Source: Trichosporon coremiiforme
Taxonomy: Eukaryota; Basidiomycota; Tremellomycetes; Trichosporonales; Trichosporonaceae
Assembly (NCBI GenBank): GCA_039545355.1
Contig: BCJJ01000002.1
Coordinates: 521,956-585,955 of the forward strand
Direction of reading: 5' to 3'
DNA length: 64,000 nt
Part shown: in pieces, positions 41,261 through 52,214 of the stretch
Position numbering within the stretch: the first letter of the stretch is position 1
Layout: the number at the start of each line of letters is the position of its first letter
Position numbers and translations under genes: made by a program
The notes under the pieces: model-generated
Database searches by the model: none
Seen by the model: the letters and a program-made list of their open reading frames with translations, nothing else
Told to the model about the DNA's origin: nothing

Positions 41261-43237
41261 ATGGACGGTTTCCAAAACTACTGTCTCGTTTGCGAGCGCC
41301 TGATCGTGCCGCCCGCCGACCCCGAGGCTGAGAAGGCGGTCAAGTCGCCGTCTAAGAAGAAGGCTGCCGGATCCATTAGGGTGAGTAGCTCGAAAAACTG
41401 CCGAGTAGCGCGCGCGCGCCAGACTTGGATCAGTCGCGTGCTCCACTTCGCGCGCAGCACACAACAAACAAATCATTGCATTTTTCCTGACGCGTATCAG
41501 ATAAGAAATCCTGACGGTACCACGACGACGCGCAACGCCAACGGCGTTAAGCACACCAAGCTCGCGCCCCGTCGCCCGGCGTCAGCAAAGTCACAGCCGA
41601 CGAGCAAGTCCGACACTGACGTAACCCGCCCCGACCTGTTATCGGTTCCTGCCGGCGGCGACTCGCCTTCTACCGAGAAGATTGTTCGGCCAGTGTTCAC
41701 TTCGACGATCTACTGCTCAGAGGCGTGCCGTGATCAGGACTACGGATCAAGTCATCAGACGTACGAAGACTTTGTTCGCGTCTTCGGCAACCCCGATGTG
41801 GCTACCCTCCGCAGCCTGCCTGCCGTCGCCCCTCCTTCGCCCATTCTTGGCTCTGACACGGATTCGTCGGCTTCTGTCTCTGGACTTCTCGCCCCGTTGT
41901 CGTCTACGCCCACCACAACCGACACTGTCTTCTCCGACACGGCCTCGGTACCCAAGGGCATGGACTACTTCCGCATGGGCCGAAGACAGTCTGACGACTG
42001 GAAGGAGCCTGAGCGCAAGCGTCGCTCCTCGATGAACACGACTCCCATCACTGTCACGTCTGTTCATATTCAGCTGCAGATGTCCCGCCAGCGCTCCAGC
42101 GCCAGCCGTTCTGCTGCCTCGGCGGCTTCTAGCGACTCGCTCTCCTCCCTGTGGCAGGACCAGGAGATGCACCGGACCATGTCGTTAAGCGGTGCTGTTC
42201 GCTCCATGGCCCCGATCCACCAGGAGGGACGTCACATGTCGACCTCGTCTGAGGGCGGCGGCAACGGCACTGGTGCCCGTCCTTTCGCGCGAAGCAACTA
42301 CTCGCAATCGTCGCTCGCCGGCATGACCTCGCCTACCGGATCTGGTTACGTTCTGCCCGCTCAGGTCGGATCTGCGCCTTCCGCCACGGCCTTCCTCATG
42401 CACACCTATGCGTCCGCCTTCCCCGCTCGGGATATCACCATCTCGCCGTCGCTGCGTGCCACTCCCATTCCGGGCAGTGTCACTCCCGACAATCGTCACT
42501 CGGTCCTTGCCTCTCCTGGCAACGGAACGATGCGCGGATCGTACACCCCGAGTCGCTCGCGCACCAACTCGAGCGCGACCTGGGACGCTTTCGGCAAGGC
42601 CGAGGTTCGTGAGCGCCAGCGCGTCGCTCGCAAGTACTCGAACGCTTCCGAGGTCGACTCGATTGCCTCTTCCATCCCGCGTGAGGTTCCCTCGTCGTTC
42701 GACTTGCACCGCGTCCGCGGCCGCGAGAACAACAAGGACGTGACCCCGACCCAGTCTCTTGAGATGGAGAACGGCGGCTGGCAGATTCGCTACGGCCACC
42801 GCTCGGCGAGCCGCTCGCGCTCTCGCTCGCGCACCCGTGAGGGTGTTCGCGCCTCTCCCGCTCTCGGTACCCAGGCGATGTCCATCGCTCTCCCGATTCC
42901 CCCTCGTGCCACGAAGGCTTCGTCTGTCTCGAACGGTGTTTCTGCGTCTGCTACTCGCTCGGGATCGGGCACGGGATCTCCCCGCACGCCCCAGTCGCGC
43001 CTCCGCCGTGAGTCGCGCCCGACCCGTCCCCAGTCGTCGAACGCGCTGCCCGACCTCGCCGCGCTCCGCCTCGGCGCATCGTGTGCCGCGGACACTTGCG
43101 TCTCGACCGAGACCGCGGCGGGTCGCTCGGTCCCGCGCGCCGGTTTCGACTGGGGCGCGTCAGAGCACAAGACGTACGAGCTGCCCAAGGGCGTCGTCGT
43201 CAACCCCAACAAGGGGCTGTTCTACTTCAAAGCATGA
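41261..43237 (+). CDS. ECL1-like zinc-binding protein (life-span/stress regulatory factor family)
   Basis: Exon 1 is 41261-41380 and exon 2 is 41501-43237. The intron 41381-41500 has a GTGAGT donor, CCTGACGC branch and TATCAG acceptor, and splicing joins GSIR to IRNPDGTTTT. Total 618 aa. The N-terminus MDGFQNYCLVCERLI supplies a CxxC pair, and residues around 115-125 (STIYCSEACRDQD) supply the second Cys pair. This split zinc-knuckle is the ECL1 family fingerprint. The rest is Ser/Thr/Arg-rich and disordered, with many SRSRSR and SP sites, ending YELPKGVVVNPNKGLFYFKA, which looks conserved. Fission yeast Ecl proteins extend chronological lifespan and respond to nutrient limitation. A nuclear, nutrient-responsive role here is inferred. 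The intron length is a multiple of three and stop-free (see findings). Confidence 0.7.
   Translation: MDGFQNYCLVCERLIVPPADPEAEKAVKSPSKKKAAGSIRVSSSKNCRVARARQTWISRVLHFARSTQQTNHCIFPDAYQIRNPDGTTTTRNANGVKHTKLAPRRPASAKSQPTSKSDTDVTRPDLLSVPAGGDSPSTEKIVRPVFTSTIYCSEACRDQDYGSSHQTYEDFVRVFGNPDVATLRSLPAVAPPSPILGSDTDSSASVSGLLAPLSSTPTTTDTVFSDTASVPKGMDYFRMGRRQSDDWKEPERKRRSSMNTTPITVTSVHIQLQMSRQRSSASRSAASAASSDSLSSLWQDQEMHRTMSLSGAVRSMAPIHQEGRHMSTSSEGGGNGTGARPFARSNYSQSSLAGMTSPTGSGYVLPAQVGSAPSATAFLMHTYASAFPARDITISPSLRATPIPGSVTPDNRHSVLASPGNGTMRGSYTPSRSRTNSSATWDAFGKAEVRERQRVARKYSNASEVDSIASSIPREVPSSFDLHRVRGRENNKDVTPTQSLEMENGGWQIRYGHRSASRSRSRSRTREGVRASPALGTQAMSIALPIPPRATKASSVSNGVSASATRSGSGTGSPRTPQSRLRRESRPTRPQSSNALPDLAALRLGASCAADTCVSTETAAGRSVPRAGFDWGASEHKTYELPKGVVVNPNKGLFYFKA
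41381..41500 (+). other. 120-nt intron, in frame and stop-free
   Basis: Canonical ends and branch site. The length is exactly 40 codons without a stop, so retention would insert 40 residues between the two zinc Cys pairs of the ECL1-like protein. Confidence 0.75.
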
Positions 43238-46200
43238 TTGATATTCGGCATTCTTCATTTCTTCATACCCGGCATTCTTCTCTCTCCTAGCATCGGCAAT
43301 TCCATCCTCATCTCCCGGCCGGGCTTGCTCCTGCCCTGCAACGTGCAACCAGTATCTTGTCCACCCCGGTCGGAATCCCCACGCATCCCTAGCAAGTAAT
43401 CAACGATTTTGGCATTCCTCCTCTTGTCTCTGTTCTCCCTCGCCACGTCACGCACGCACGCAACCAAAGCAAGCAAACGCACGCAGTCTCAGCAGCAGCA
43501 TTATTTGTACGAAGTTGTAAGAAGTATGCATTTCAGCAAAACAGACCTGAAACAAAGCGTCACCTTTGCCCACCACAGATCTGATCTCGGACTGACGTTT
43601 TCCGAGAGCGACCAAAGACCGCAATCCCGGTATGCCGGTGTGGACCGGGCAACGGTCGTCGGTCGGCGGCCCCGCATGCGGCGCTTTGTGTGCGGTGTTG
43701 GCTGAGAGGGGGCGTAAACAATGCGAAAGTGTAGCGTGATGACGCGTTGGAGCGTATGTGACCAGGGTGGGTGGTCTGGCCGGTGGTCACTTGGTAACGC
43801 ACCGTGGGTACCGTAGGCTGTGGGAGTCGGAGTGTACGCCGCATTGCCAGATTCGGTGGGGCAAAGGTACCAGGTATGGAAGGTGCATCTTTGTCACGAG
43901 ACCAGTGATGATTGTGAGTGCGTTCATACACAAGTGTTTGAACTGCAATTGTTTTTTTCTCAATGTGCTGTGCGACGCGCAATCAAAGTGGTTTGGGCGT
44001 GCGGGGTGATGATCCGAGGCAGTACAATTACCACAATCGACGCACCCAGTCGGTCAACGTGGTAAGCAGTACAATTCGTTGCTCCTTGCGTTGCCCCTTC
44101 GTTGCCCCTCGTTCCTCTCTTATGTTCCTCGCGATGCCCGTTGTATTGCATTAGGTCGCTCGGTTCTGTCCCATTCCGTGCAGTACCCATTTCGTGCATT
44201 GTGTATCGGTCAAGCAAAAGAATGGGCCAGAGAAATGGGCCGCCGGGAATGTGGGAACTGCAAAGGTCACACGCCCGACATGTTTGTTCTTCAGCCAGGC
44301 GACAACGCGCCGAGGCGCCGAGGAATAACAAAATGCAAGCGAAGTAAGCTTCGATTGATCCAAGCTACAGATTGATAAGCGGGCCGTTGGGTCCGATTCA
44401 CCCAACCTTCCTGTTCTTGTCTGTTGGCTGTTTATGAGATGGGCGCTGGATGTGAATGCTGTGAGGAGGAAGGACCTCGTCGCCCCGTTTCAGAACGATG
44501 ATCATCCCCTTGCCCCTTGTCACAATGAGCCGGTCAAACCTCCATAAACAGCCGACGTGCCGGTAGGTGTGTTTGAGGGTGTCATGTATACGTCGACGTT
44601 TGACTTGCATCTACTCCCGAGCTACACTCTGGTACTGCAAGCTAAGAAGGATCAGACGGCACGAACAGTGTAGTGCAGGCTGACGGACCCGAAGCTGCAT
44701 GCCAAGAAGAGTCGAGCTTCGGCAGCGAAGGTCTCTTGGCAAGTCTCGTGATGAGCAAGCAAGAGGTGGCTTCGGGTTCGGACGAGGTGAGGGGTGAGAG
44801 GTGACAGACGTCCTTGTCTTAGACATGTGGGCCTGGCCGTTGTCTAGAATAGAAACGAACGCCGCCAGAAGTAAGGCGCCGTCCCCGGCCGACACGAGCT
44901 GACACGCAGCGGAGTCCAGTCTTGGCACGGACACTGACAAGACTGATGACTGAGCCCGACACTTCGTCCTGACACTCTCAAGACCTCTTACTCCGGCCGA
45001 CATTAGGACGCCGTACATTGCCGTTCCCTCGTGTGCTTCGCCTAAAGCCACACTCGACATTTGCTTAGCGCTTGCTGGCAAGCTCACGCTCAGCACGGGG
45101 TTCGCTTGCATCGGCTCCGGTCCTCCGTCACAGTCATCAGTCATCACCCGCCGTCAGATATCGGGCCCTGATAGGCCACATCCCGGGGTAGATAACTGAT
45201 ACCCCGTGCTCGTCCTGATAGGGCGTGGTGTAATGTCCGAGGACACAATGATAGGTCATCTCGCTTCTGCTTCAAGTCCTTTCGTAAGGTCTGCAGTGCG
45301 CGTGCAAGGCCTAGCTCTTGTGTCGCCTGCTGTGTCTCTCAGGCCCAAGCATCGGGCAGACCAGCATGCATACACCGACGGACAGATGGGGTTGACGGGG
45401 ATTGAACAAGCAAACGGACATGAGCAAGGGTAAAGGTGCGATTGCGTAATGGGCCTGACAAAAGTGCGGACTCGTGTGGACTCACGTTTTTGCGGTGTCA
45501 GCAAGGCTATCATATTGGCACATTTGGAGGGAAAGGCGGTACACTGGCAACAGCGTAGCCGTAGCGATGCATGACGTCGTCCATGGATCATACCGCATGC
45601 TTGCAACGTGGTTAACGTGGTTCTGACTTGATCGTGTCGCTTGCATGTAGCTGAAGACGGAATGACACGAGTTGCAAGCGCGATGGGTATGACGGAGGGA
45701 TGGATGTGCAGATCGCTGAGCTCAGAGGATCAGTGCATGCCGAGACGGCGAGCCGCGGTGAGGGGGTGGCCTTCGGCCCCCGTTGTGGCCGCTGGCGCCC
45801 AGACGTCGGCCAGGTAGGCCGGGCATGCCAGGCAGGGAATCAGCCCTTCGGCCGCGCATAGAAAGAATGCTCGTGCGGAAGCATCGAGGAATCGACAAAT
45901 ATTTGGTCCCGCGTGGATGATGTTGCAAGTACAGCCAACTGCTGCAGGAACACGCAGGGGCCCGTCGGATGTGCATGACCACGAGACAGCACGCAAGAGG
46001 CACCGCACGCACGCATCGGTCGCCGACCCTAGGTCCCTAGGTAGAGAGAGCATCAGACCATGCATGCGGTGCCACTGCACACTGCACTCACACTCCTCAA
46101 CACGAACCGCGCATACGCATCCGCATCCGCCTTCCCCTTGTCCAGCCTAAGCACACCACCCCACACCCCGTGTCCTCTTCCCCCCTCCCTTCCGCACGCA

Positions 46201-47225
46201 AGCACGCACGCACACACGCATACCATTGCATGGCCTTGGCCCTTGGCCGCAGCCCCGAGATCCCACATCCCACACCGACACACACCTAGCCTCACCACCC
46301 ATCCCCTATGCCGACTAGTCTGTAAGTACCATCCTCTCTCCCTCGTGCTCCCTCACACACTCCGACACCGCTCCGACCTTCGTCGACTCTTTGATCCGCG
46401 ACATCACCAGCCTCTTCGTTGTCGCCCGACCTACACCCCCCACTCCCCTCTCCCTCATATTTTCGCCCCCCATCACCACTACACCGCTGGTACCTCTGCC
46501 CCTCCGCCGCGCTGCCTGCAGCCTGCAGCCTGCCGCTCAACCAGCAATACCTTTGCCGTTCCTACCGACCACACCACCAACCCCGCGTGGCTTGGCTTCA
46601 AGGCTTGCCTCTAGAGCACAAAGCCCAAGCCAACCTCGTCCACAGACGCAGGGTCCCGGCCCCAGCCTCGGCCTTCAGCCCAAAGTCTGAAAGCAGAAAT
46701 CAAGGAAACGAACAACCACGGCACCCTCCTGCTCGACAGATCACCCTTCCCTCGTTCCCTCGTCACACCTTCCTTCCTTTTTGCCTTCCCCCGCGTCTAC
46801 CTCAGCCACTGACATTGCTCCTCCTTTCATGGTCCGCATCGCCGCCGCCTACTCTCACCGACGTTGACGCTGCTCATTCATCGTCATTCGTTCCCCCGCG
46901 CCTCGCGACATTCCGGCCCTGTCAACAATCGGGCTTCCTTTCGGTCTTTCCGACCCCTCCCCCGGCCCATCACACAACGACGACTCTGGGCTCGCCTGAC
47001 TCATCGACGCACACATACACCATTCGCGGTCCCTTGCTCTACGTCGACGCATCCATCGTTGCAACTAACCCATCGACTGCACTTTTGGACCACTGAATTG
47101 CCTCAACGTTCACCGTTGGTCCCTTTTCGCTCCACCCCCACCCCAGCTCTCCGCCAGCGTCAGGGCAGCGACCGAGGCTACGCTCGCGCACCGCGACCGT
47201 TTCCTTCGGCAAGCCGACAGAGATC
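43238..47225. other. Long intergenic region and leader of the VTT gene
   Basis: About 4 kb without a recognisable gene. From roughly 46080 to 47225 the + strand is strongly C/T-rich with CA and CCT runs, consistent with a long leader. A perfect donor GTAAGT at 46322-46327, following ATGCCGACTAGTC, suggests the leader (or a tiny first exon) is spliced. No matching acceptor was fixed. The frames in 44-46 kb are not protein-like. Confidence 0.45.
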
Positions 47226-49499
47226 ATGTCTCGAGAAACCGGCGGGGTGCTTCTGCAGTCACCTGTCTCGTATGACGAGCCAGCAGACCTGTACCGGATA
47301 GAATCGACATCGCGTCTGGAAGCACGAGGCAATCGACGGTCATCCAAGTCTGTCTCGGGGGCGCGCCCACCCATCGCGACCAGTGCCATCAGCCATCGGA
47401 TGTACAGCGCCGACAGCAGCGGTGGGCCGAGTGGTTCCCCGACTGCTGGAGCATCACGGAGTAGAGGCTTGAAGAGACGCATATCGACTCCTAACCTCGC
47501 CAAGCGCTCTCTCGTCGAGGAGGACTTGGAGAAGGCAGAGGAACCTCAGATCAACGCCGTCAAACAATGTGAGACAAGAGCCCGGTCCACGTCTACCTCC
47601 ATCGTCGTACCTCAGCAGCTGGCTCCGCCAGACACAGAGCACACGAGGCCGGTACAGACTCTGACAGCACGACCAGCCACGATTGCACCGCTCCCGACCC
47701 CTGCGTACACTTCCACACCACCGCCACCATGGTCGCAGATGTACGTCACCCCGCCGAGTCCTCCTCCCACGACCGGATCCGAGGTGCGAGGAGGATCCGA
47801 TGACACGTCCACCGGTATCCTCAGCTCGGCGTACGACATGGGCGAGAGCATTGTCAACCGCGTCTGGTCCTGGGCCAAGCCGAACCCTCGTCGTGGTCAC
47901 GCGCGTCGCGACTCCCGTCGATCTCTGTCCGACGAGGATTCTGAAAAGGGCTTAGATGGTTCCGAGATTGACGACTTCCTCGGTGACGACAACGACACAC
48001 ACGTCGGGATGGGCTCCATGAGCAGGTCTGGACGCTACTGGGGCCTGTTCTCGAGTGGTCCCGCCCAGGCGTCGCCGCCGGATACGCCGACGTACTTCAC
48101 TCTGCCCCCGACACCGCCAGTCGAGGAGCAGTGCGACCTTCCGTTCCCCCAATCGTTACCGACGCCTGCGCTTTCGACTCGCTCCTTATCCGGCCAGCCG
48201 CATCGCAGTGGTCGGCCACGCCGCTCGTCGCGTGCTGCTGCCATCCAGCAAGAGCCCGCCGACGGATGGTGGGTCAAGGTGTACCGCACCATCGTTTCCA
48301 GCAACGGTTCCGGAAGTGGCAAGACTGCCCAGGTCCTGCGTGAGCTCGGATGGACAGTCGCGTTACTCGCGGGACTGTTCGTCGTCTCGCTGCTTCTCGT
48401 CATCTACGGCGTCAGGAGCATCCCGATCACCCAGCTCAAGTCGATGCCCAAGTCGACGACCGACCTGCAGCTGCTGTCTGCCGAGATGCGCGCGTACATG
48501 GCCTCGAGCAACACGGGATGGTGGCACACGGTCGGTGTGCTGACCTACATTGGATGCTGGAAGCACGCGTGGAGTGTGCCGGGTGCCGTCGTGCTCAACA
48601 TTCTGGTTGGCTCGGTGTTTGAGCCTCTGGCGGCTTTGACCCTGTTGACTTTGATCACCGCCTCCGGTTCCCTCGGTGCCTACATGCTCTCCCGGCCGTT
48701 GGCTCCGCTGATCGGCGTCCTGTTCCCCAAGCCGCTCGCCCTCGTCCGGGCCGCTCTTGCCCCGGACCAGGTGCCCCGCCCTCGCCACAGCTTGCAGTAC
48801 AACGACGACGGCGAGCTGGTCACGCCGATCCATGTGTCGACCGACCCCACAGGCAGGCCGCTCGGCGCGCCGGAGGACCGTCCCGGCATCTGGCGCCGTC
48901 TTCTGCTCATGCGTGCCATGGGATTCGTCCCTTGGTCTGGCATGAACGTTGCCTGCGGTGTCGTTGGTGTCGACTGGCGCATCTTCTGGCTGACAACTGC
49001 CGCCGGAAGCGCCAGCTGGAGTTACGTCACTGCCTCTGTTGGAAACATTCTGTCCCGCCTTGCTCTCCCCAGCAGCGCCGCCGCCGCTGCCGCCGAGGCC
49101 GCGCAGGGCGAGTCGCTCACCTCTCTCCTGCGAGACCCGACCCTCATCGCCAAGCTCGTCTTCCTCACTCTCCTCACTGTTGTACCCGTGCTGTTCAAGC
49201 GCCGCTCCCAAACCGAGGAAGACGACGATCTGTCCACCGACGAGGAACCCACCACCCCGACGACGCCGACGACGACCTCTGCCCTGGGTCTGAACACGAC
49301 CGGCCTCGACCCGAACGAATACCCTGCCGAACCCTCGTCGCCTCTCGCAGTCAGCCTCGCGACGTTCACGCCGACGCCGCACGTATTCGACCTGCTCAGC
49401 TTCGGGCGTCTCGCGATGCGCCAGGGTCTGCGCGTCGTCGCCGGTACAGCGCGCGCAACGACACAGGGCGCGCGCCGTCTCGTCTCCAACTTCCACTAA
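47226..49499 (+). CDS. VTT-domain (DedA/TMEM41/Tvp38-like) membrane protein with long cytosolic N-terminus
   Basis: Single exon, 757 aa. The N-terminal 370 residues are Ser/Pro/Thr-rich and disordered, with acidic patches (DEDSEKGLDGSEIDDFLGDDND). The first membrane helix is at about 376-396 (WTVALLAGLFVVSLLLVIYGV). The VTT core follows: a re-entrant Pro-Gly element VPGAVVLNILVGSVFE (about 457-472), GSLGAYMLSRP, then RAMGFVPWSGMNVACGVVGVDWRIFWLTTAAGSASWSY (about 560-600). These are the family's R-x-IP-F/VP-x2-N-x2-G-like features. A further helix FLTLLTVVPVLF lies near 650. Family members (TMEM41B, VMP1, Tvp38) are ER or Golgi lipid scramblases or trafficking factors. The core is split by a longer loop (700-830 in nucleotide triplets after the first VTT helix pair). 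Organelle and substrate are unknown. Confidence 0.8.
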   Translation: MSRETGGVLLQSPVSYDEPADLYRIESTSRLEARGNRRSSKSVSGARPPIATSAISHRMYSADSSGGPSGSPTAGASRSRGLKRRISTPNLAKRSLVEEDLEKAEEPQINAVKQCETRARSTSTSIVVPQQLAPPDTEHTRPVQTLTARPATIAPLPTPAYTSTPPPPWSQMYVTPPSPPPTTGSEVRGGSDDTSTGILSSAYDMGESIVNRVWSWAKPNPRRGHARRDSRRSLSDEDSEKGLDGSEIDDFLGDDNDTHVGMGSMSRSGRYWGLFSSGPAQASPPDTPTYFTLPPTPPVEEQCDLPFPQSLPTPALSTRSLSGQPHRSGRPRRSSRAAAIQQEPADGWWVKVYRTIVSSNGSGSGKTAQVLRELGWTVALLAGLFVVSLLLVIYGVRSIPITQLKSMPKSTTDLQLLSAEMRAYMASSNTGWWHTVGVLTYIGCWKHAWSVPGAVVLNILVGSVFEPLAALTLLTLITASGSLGAYMLSRPLAPLIGVLFPKPLALVRAALAPDQVPRPRHSLQYNDDGELVTPIHVSTDPTGRPLGAPEDRPGIWRRLLLMRAMGFVPWSGMNVACGVVGVDWRIFWLTTAAGSASWSYVTASVGNILSRLALPSSAAAAAAEAAQGESLTSLLRDPTLIAKLVFLTLLTVVPVLFKRRSQTEEDDDLSTDEEPTTPTTPTTTSALGLNTTGLDPNEYPAEPSSPLAVSLATFTPTPHVFDLLSFGRLAMRQGLRVVAGTARATTQGARRLVSNFH

Positions 49500-49840
49500 A
49501 CCACAACTCAACATTACATACACAACCATCATATCAAACCAGCACCAACGATCACCACCAGTTTTTTTAATATTAGTACCCACCCTTTCACCCTTGCCAT
49601 TCGCCATTCGTCCCTCATCAACTCTCGACCGACTTCATATTTTTCCTCATTTTTCCTCCGTAGGGTGTGTTGCCATATAGGTGTATTTGTACCAACGACA
49701 AATCGGGTTTAGCACTACCAGTTATAATGCACTTTCATCAAGTCATCTTACCACTCGAACGAGCGCTCAGCGCGAGCGTGTGCATGCAGCAGAGGAAGGC
49801 GGGGAGATACACTGGTGCATCGTAAGGTCTATGGAGAAGT
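49500..49840. other. Convergent intergenic region (VTT gene and KRI1 3' ends)
   Basis: AT-richer, with oligo-T/AAT stretches (TTTTTTTAATATTAG near 49562) suited to 3' end processing of the plus-strand gene. Nothing else was seen. Confidence 0.5.
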
Positions 49841-52214
49841 CTACGCCTCAACGGCAGCGGCCGCCTTCTTCTTCTTCCTGCGCTTCTTCTTCTTCTCGCC
49901 GTCTCCGGCGCCTCCCTCAGCCGCCACTTCCTCCTTAACCTCGACAGGTTCCTCCTCTCGCTTTCTCTTCTCGCCAGCGATAACCGTCTCCTCGCCCTCG
50001 CCCTCAGCAGCAGCTCGGTGCCTCTCTCTCTCCTTCCGTCCCAGTCTCTTCCCGGGCCGTCCCTCGCTCTGGCTCTTGCCCTTACCGAGCGGGATGGCGT
50101 TGGCGCCGCCTCCTCCTTCTCCGCCCTTCCTGCCCTTCTTAGACTCAGGCTCGGGCTCCTCGCCCCACTTCCGCCCCCGGAGACGCTGCTTCAGGTCCCT
50201 CACCCTCTTACCCAGTCCATAGCCCGCGCGTCCCAATCCACCACGACGGTAAGGTGCCAGAGCCTTGACGGACACGAGCTCGTTGAGCTCGGCGTCTGTG
50301 GCAAGGAGGATTTCGGCGGGTGTGAGACCGAAGGTCGACGGGGCAGACTTGACGTACTTGAAGCGCGTCTTGAGGTCGCCGATCGAGTCCTCGTGGTCCA
50401 AACTACGGAGACTGTCCGCGGCAGCCTTGACGCGGGCGGCGCGCTCGGCGACCGAGAGCTTGGCGTCCACCTCGTCCTCCTCCGTGGTGGCGGCGGCGGC
50501 GGCGGCCTTCTTGGCCTTCTTCTTCTCCTTCTTTGAGAGCTTCTTCTTCGGCGCGGGGTCTGCGTCCATGAAGTCGGCGTCCATGTTGATCGGCCCGTCG
50601 TCGTCGTCGTCGTCGTCTTCGGCGGCGGCGGCCCACTCCTCCGTCTCCTCCCAGGCTTGCGGCTCGACCCACCCGTCACCCTCATCGCCCTCGTCCATAG
50701 GGTAGTCTCCGTCGTCATCGTCCCACGTCGGCTTCTCGTCGTCAGACTCTGCCGCCTTGGCCAGCATCTCGCCAACGACGCGGTCCCACTGGCCCTCGTC
50801 GTACTCGCCCTCGAGCACTTTTTCGACCGCGGTCCAGTCGACATTGGCGTCGCCGACCTCTTCCTTAAGCGCTGCGAGCTGCTTCTCCATCTCGCGCCGC
50901 TTCTCGCCCTTCTGCCGCTTTGTCTCGGCTTCACGCTCAGCTTTCTCGGCAGCCTTGCGCTCCGCCCTGGCCTCACGCTTCAGCTTGCGCTTGTCGTCGT
51001 CGCGGCGAGCTAGGGACTCGATCTGACGAGGGTGGGAGATGATCTCGGCCGCGCCGGGCTCCTCGAAGCGGAAGTTGTACTGCGTCTCGAACTCTTCGGC
51101 GCGGTCTTCGAACTCCTCGTCCTCGGACAGCGCACCCCACGGCGCGTCCTCGTCGTCCTCGTCGCCCGACTCGCCCTCCGGACGCTCGTGGCCCACAATC
51201 TCCTCGTACGTCGGCACGTGCGACTTGTCGGCCGTCTTCTCGATCCAGCCTCGGTTCAGGATGTAGCTGTTTGTCAGTTTGGACCGGTGACGCGAACTCA
51301 CTCCATGAGGAACTGATCGTCGGCCTTGGCGCGCGCGGCGGCCTTCTGCTCCGCGCTCTTCTTCTCCTTCTTGCTCTTCTTCTTTTCCTTTTTGTCCTCG
51401 GCAGGAGCAGAGGTGGACTCGGCGCGGAAAAAGTCGTCCTCATCGTCCGAGTCCTCGCGGTAGTTTGTCATCGGGGCCGGACCCATGCCGAGTGCGGCGC
51501 GGACCTCGTCCTCCCCTCCACCCATCTCGAGCAGGAAGCGGCGGTACGCCTCGTCGTCCTCCTCGGCCTCGTCCGCGCCCTTCTCGCGCTTCACGAGCAA
51601 GTCGTCCTCGCTCTCGTCGTCTGAGTCCGCAAACGCCTTGAAGGCGTTGACGGCGTCGTCGCGCGCGCGCCGCGTCTCCTCGACGAACGTGAGCGGCTTG
51701 CTGTCCTCATCGTCGGAGTCGGCGGCAACGCCCTCGAGCAGGTTCTGCCGGTGCAAGTCCTTCAGGAGGAAGGGCTGTAACGTTAGCGGCGATCGGACAA
51801 AGAAGGCGGGCAGCTCACCTGCTCCTCGGTCGTCTTTGCCGAAGCGACCTTGAGGCCGCGCGCCTCGGCCGCCTTGCGCGCCGTCTCAAGCTCGCTCTGG
51901 AGCACGTTCTCGCCCGCGTACAGCTCGTCGCCGCCCTTCTTGATCTTGGCGAGGGTGCGGAGGATGGCGGCGTCCATGGCGGGGTTAAGTTGCACTCCGT
52001 CGTCGTCCTCCTCAGTATCGGTCGTCGAGTAGTCGCTCTCCGAGTCGGACACATCGCTGCCGCTCGAGGAGGACGACGAGGACGCCAGGGAAGGGGAAGG
52101 CTCGCGCTTGGCGACGGGCGCCGACTCGGTCTTCTTGGTCTTTGACTTGGACTTGGGTTTCTTGTCTGATGCTGTCAGCTCGGGGAGACAGGGATTGAGC
52201 TCACCCTTCACCAT
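49841..52214 (-). CDS. KRI1: KRI1-like nucleolar ribosome-biogenesis factor
   Basis: Exons 52205-52214 (only 10 nt), 51819-52165, 51302-51774 and 49841-51266. The introns are 52166-52204 (39 nt), 51775-51818 (44 nt) and 51267-51301 (35 nt), with GTGAGY donors and CTGAC/CTAAC branch sites. All joins keep phase, giving 751 aa. Kri1 hallmarks: acidic Ser/Asp blocks, TFVEETRRARDDAVNAFKAF, YRRFLLEMGGG, FLMD/YILNRGWIEK, and the C-terminal Kri1 domain RYVKSAPSTFGLTPAEILLATDAELNELVSVK (near 570-600). The end is a Lys/Glu-rich nuclear tail KKKKRRKKKK. Yeast Kri1 binds Krr1 and is required for 40S subunit assembly in the nucleolus. It shares a divergent promoter region with COQ1. Confidence 0.88.

Noticed and set aside
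43081..43290. Small frames overlapping the end of the ECL1-like gene
   Set aside because: Other-frame shadows of Arg/Ser-rich coding sequence.
49681..49938. Plus-strand frame at the end of KRI1
   Set aside because: Antisense of the Lys/Glu-rich KRI1 tail (Ser/Ala runs), with no independent support.
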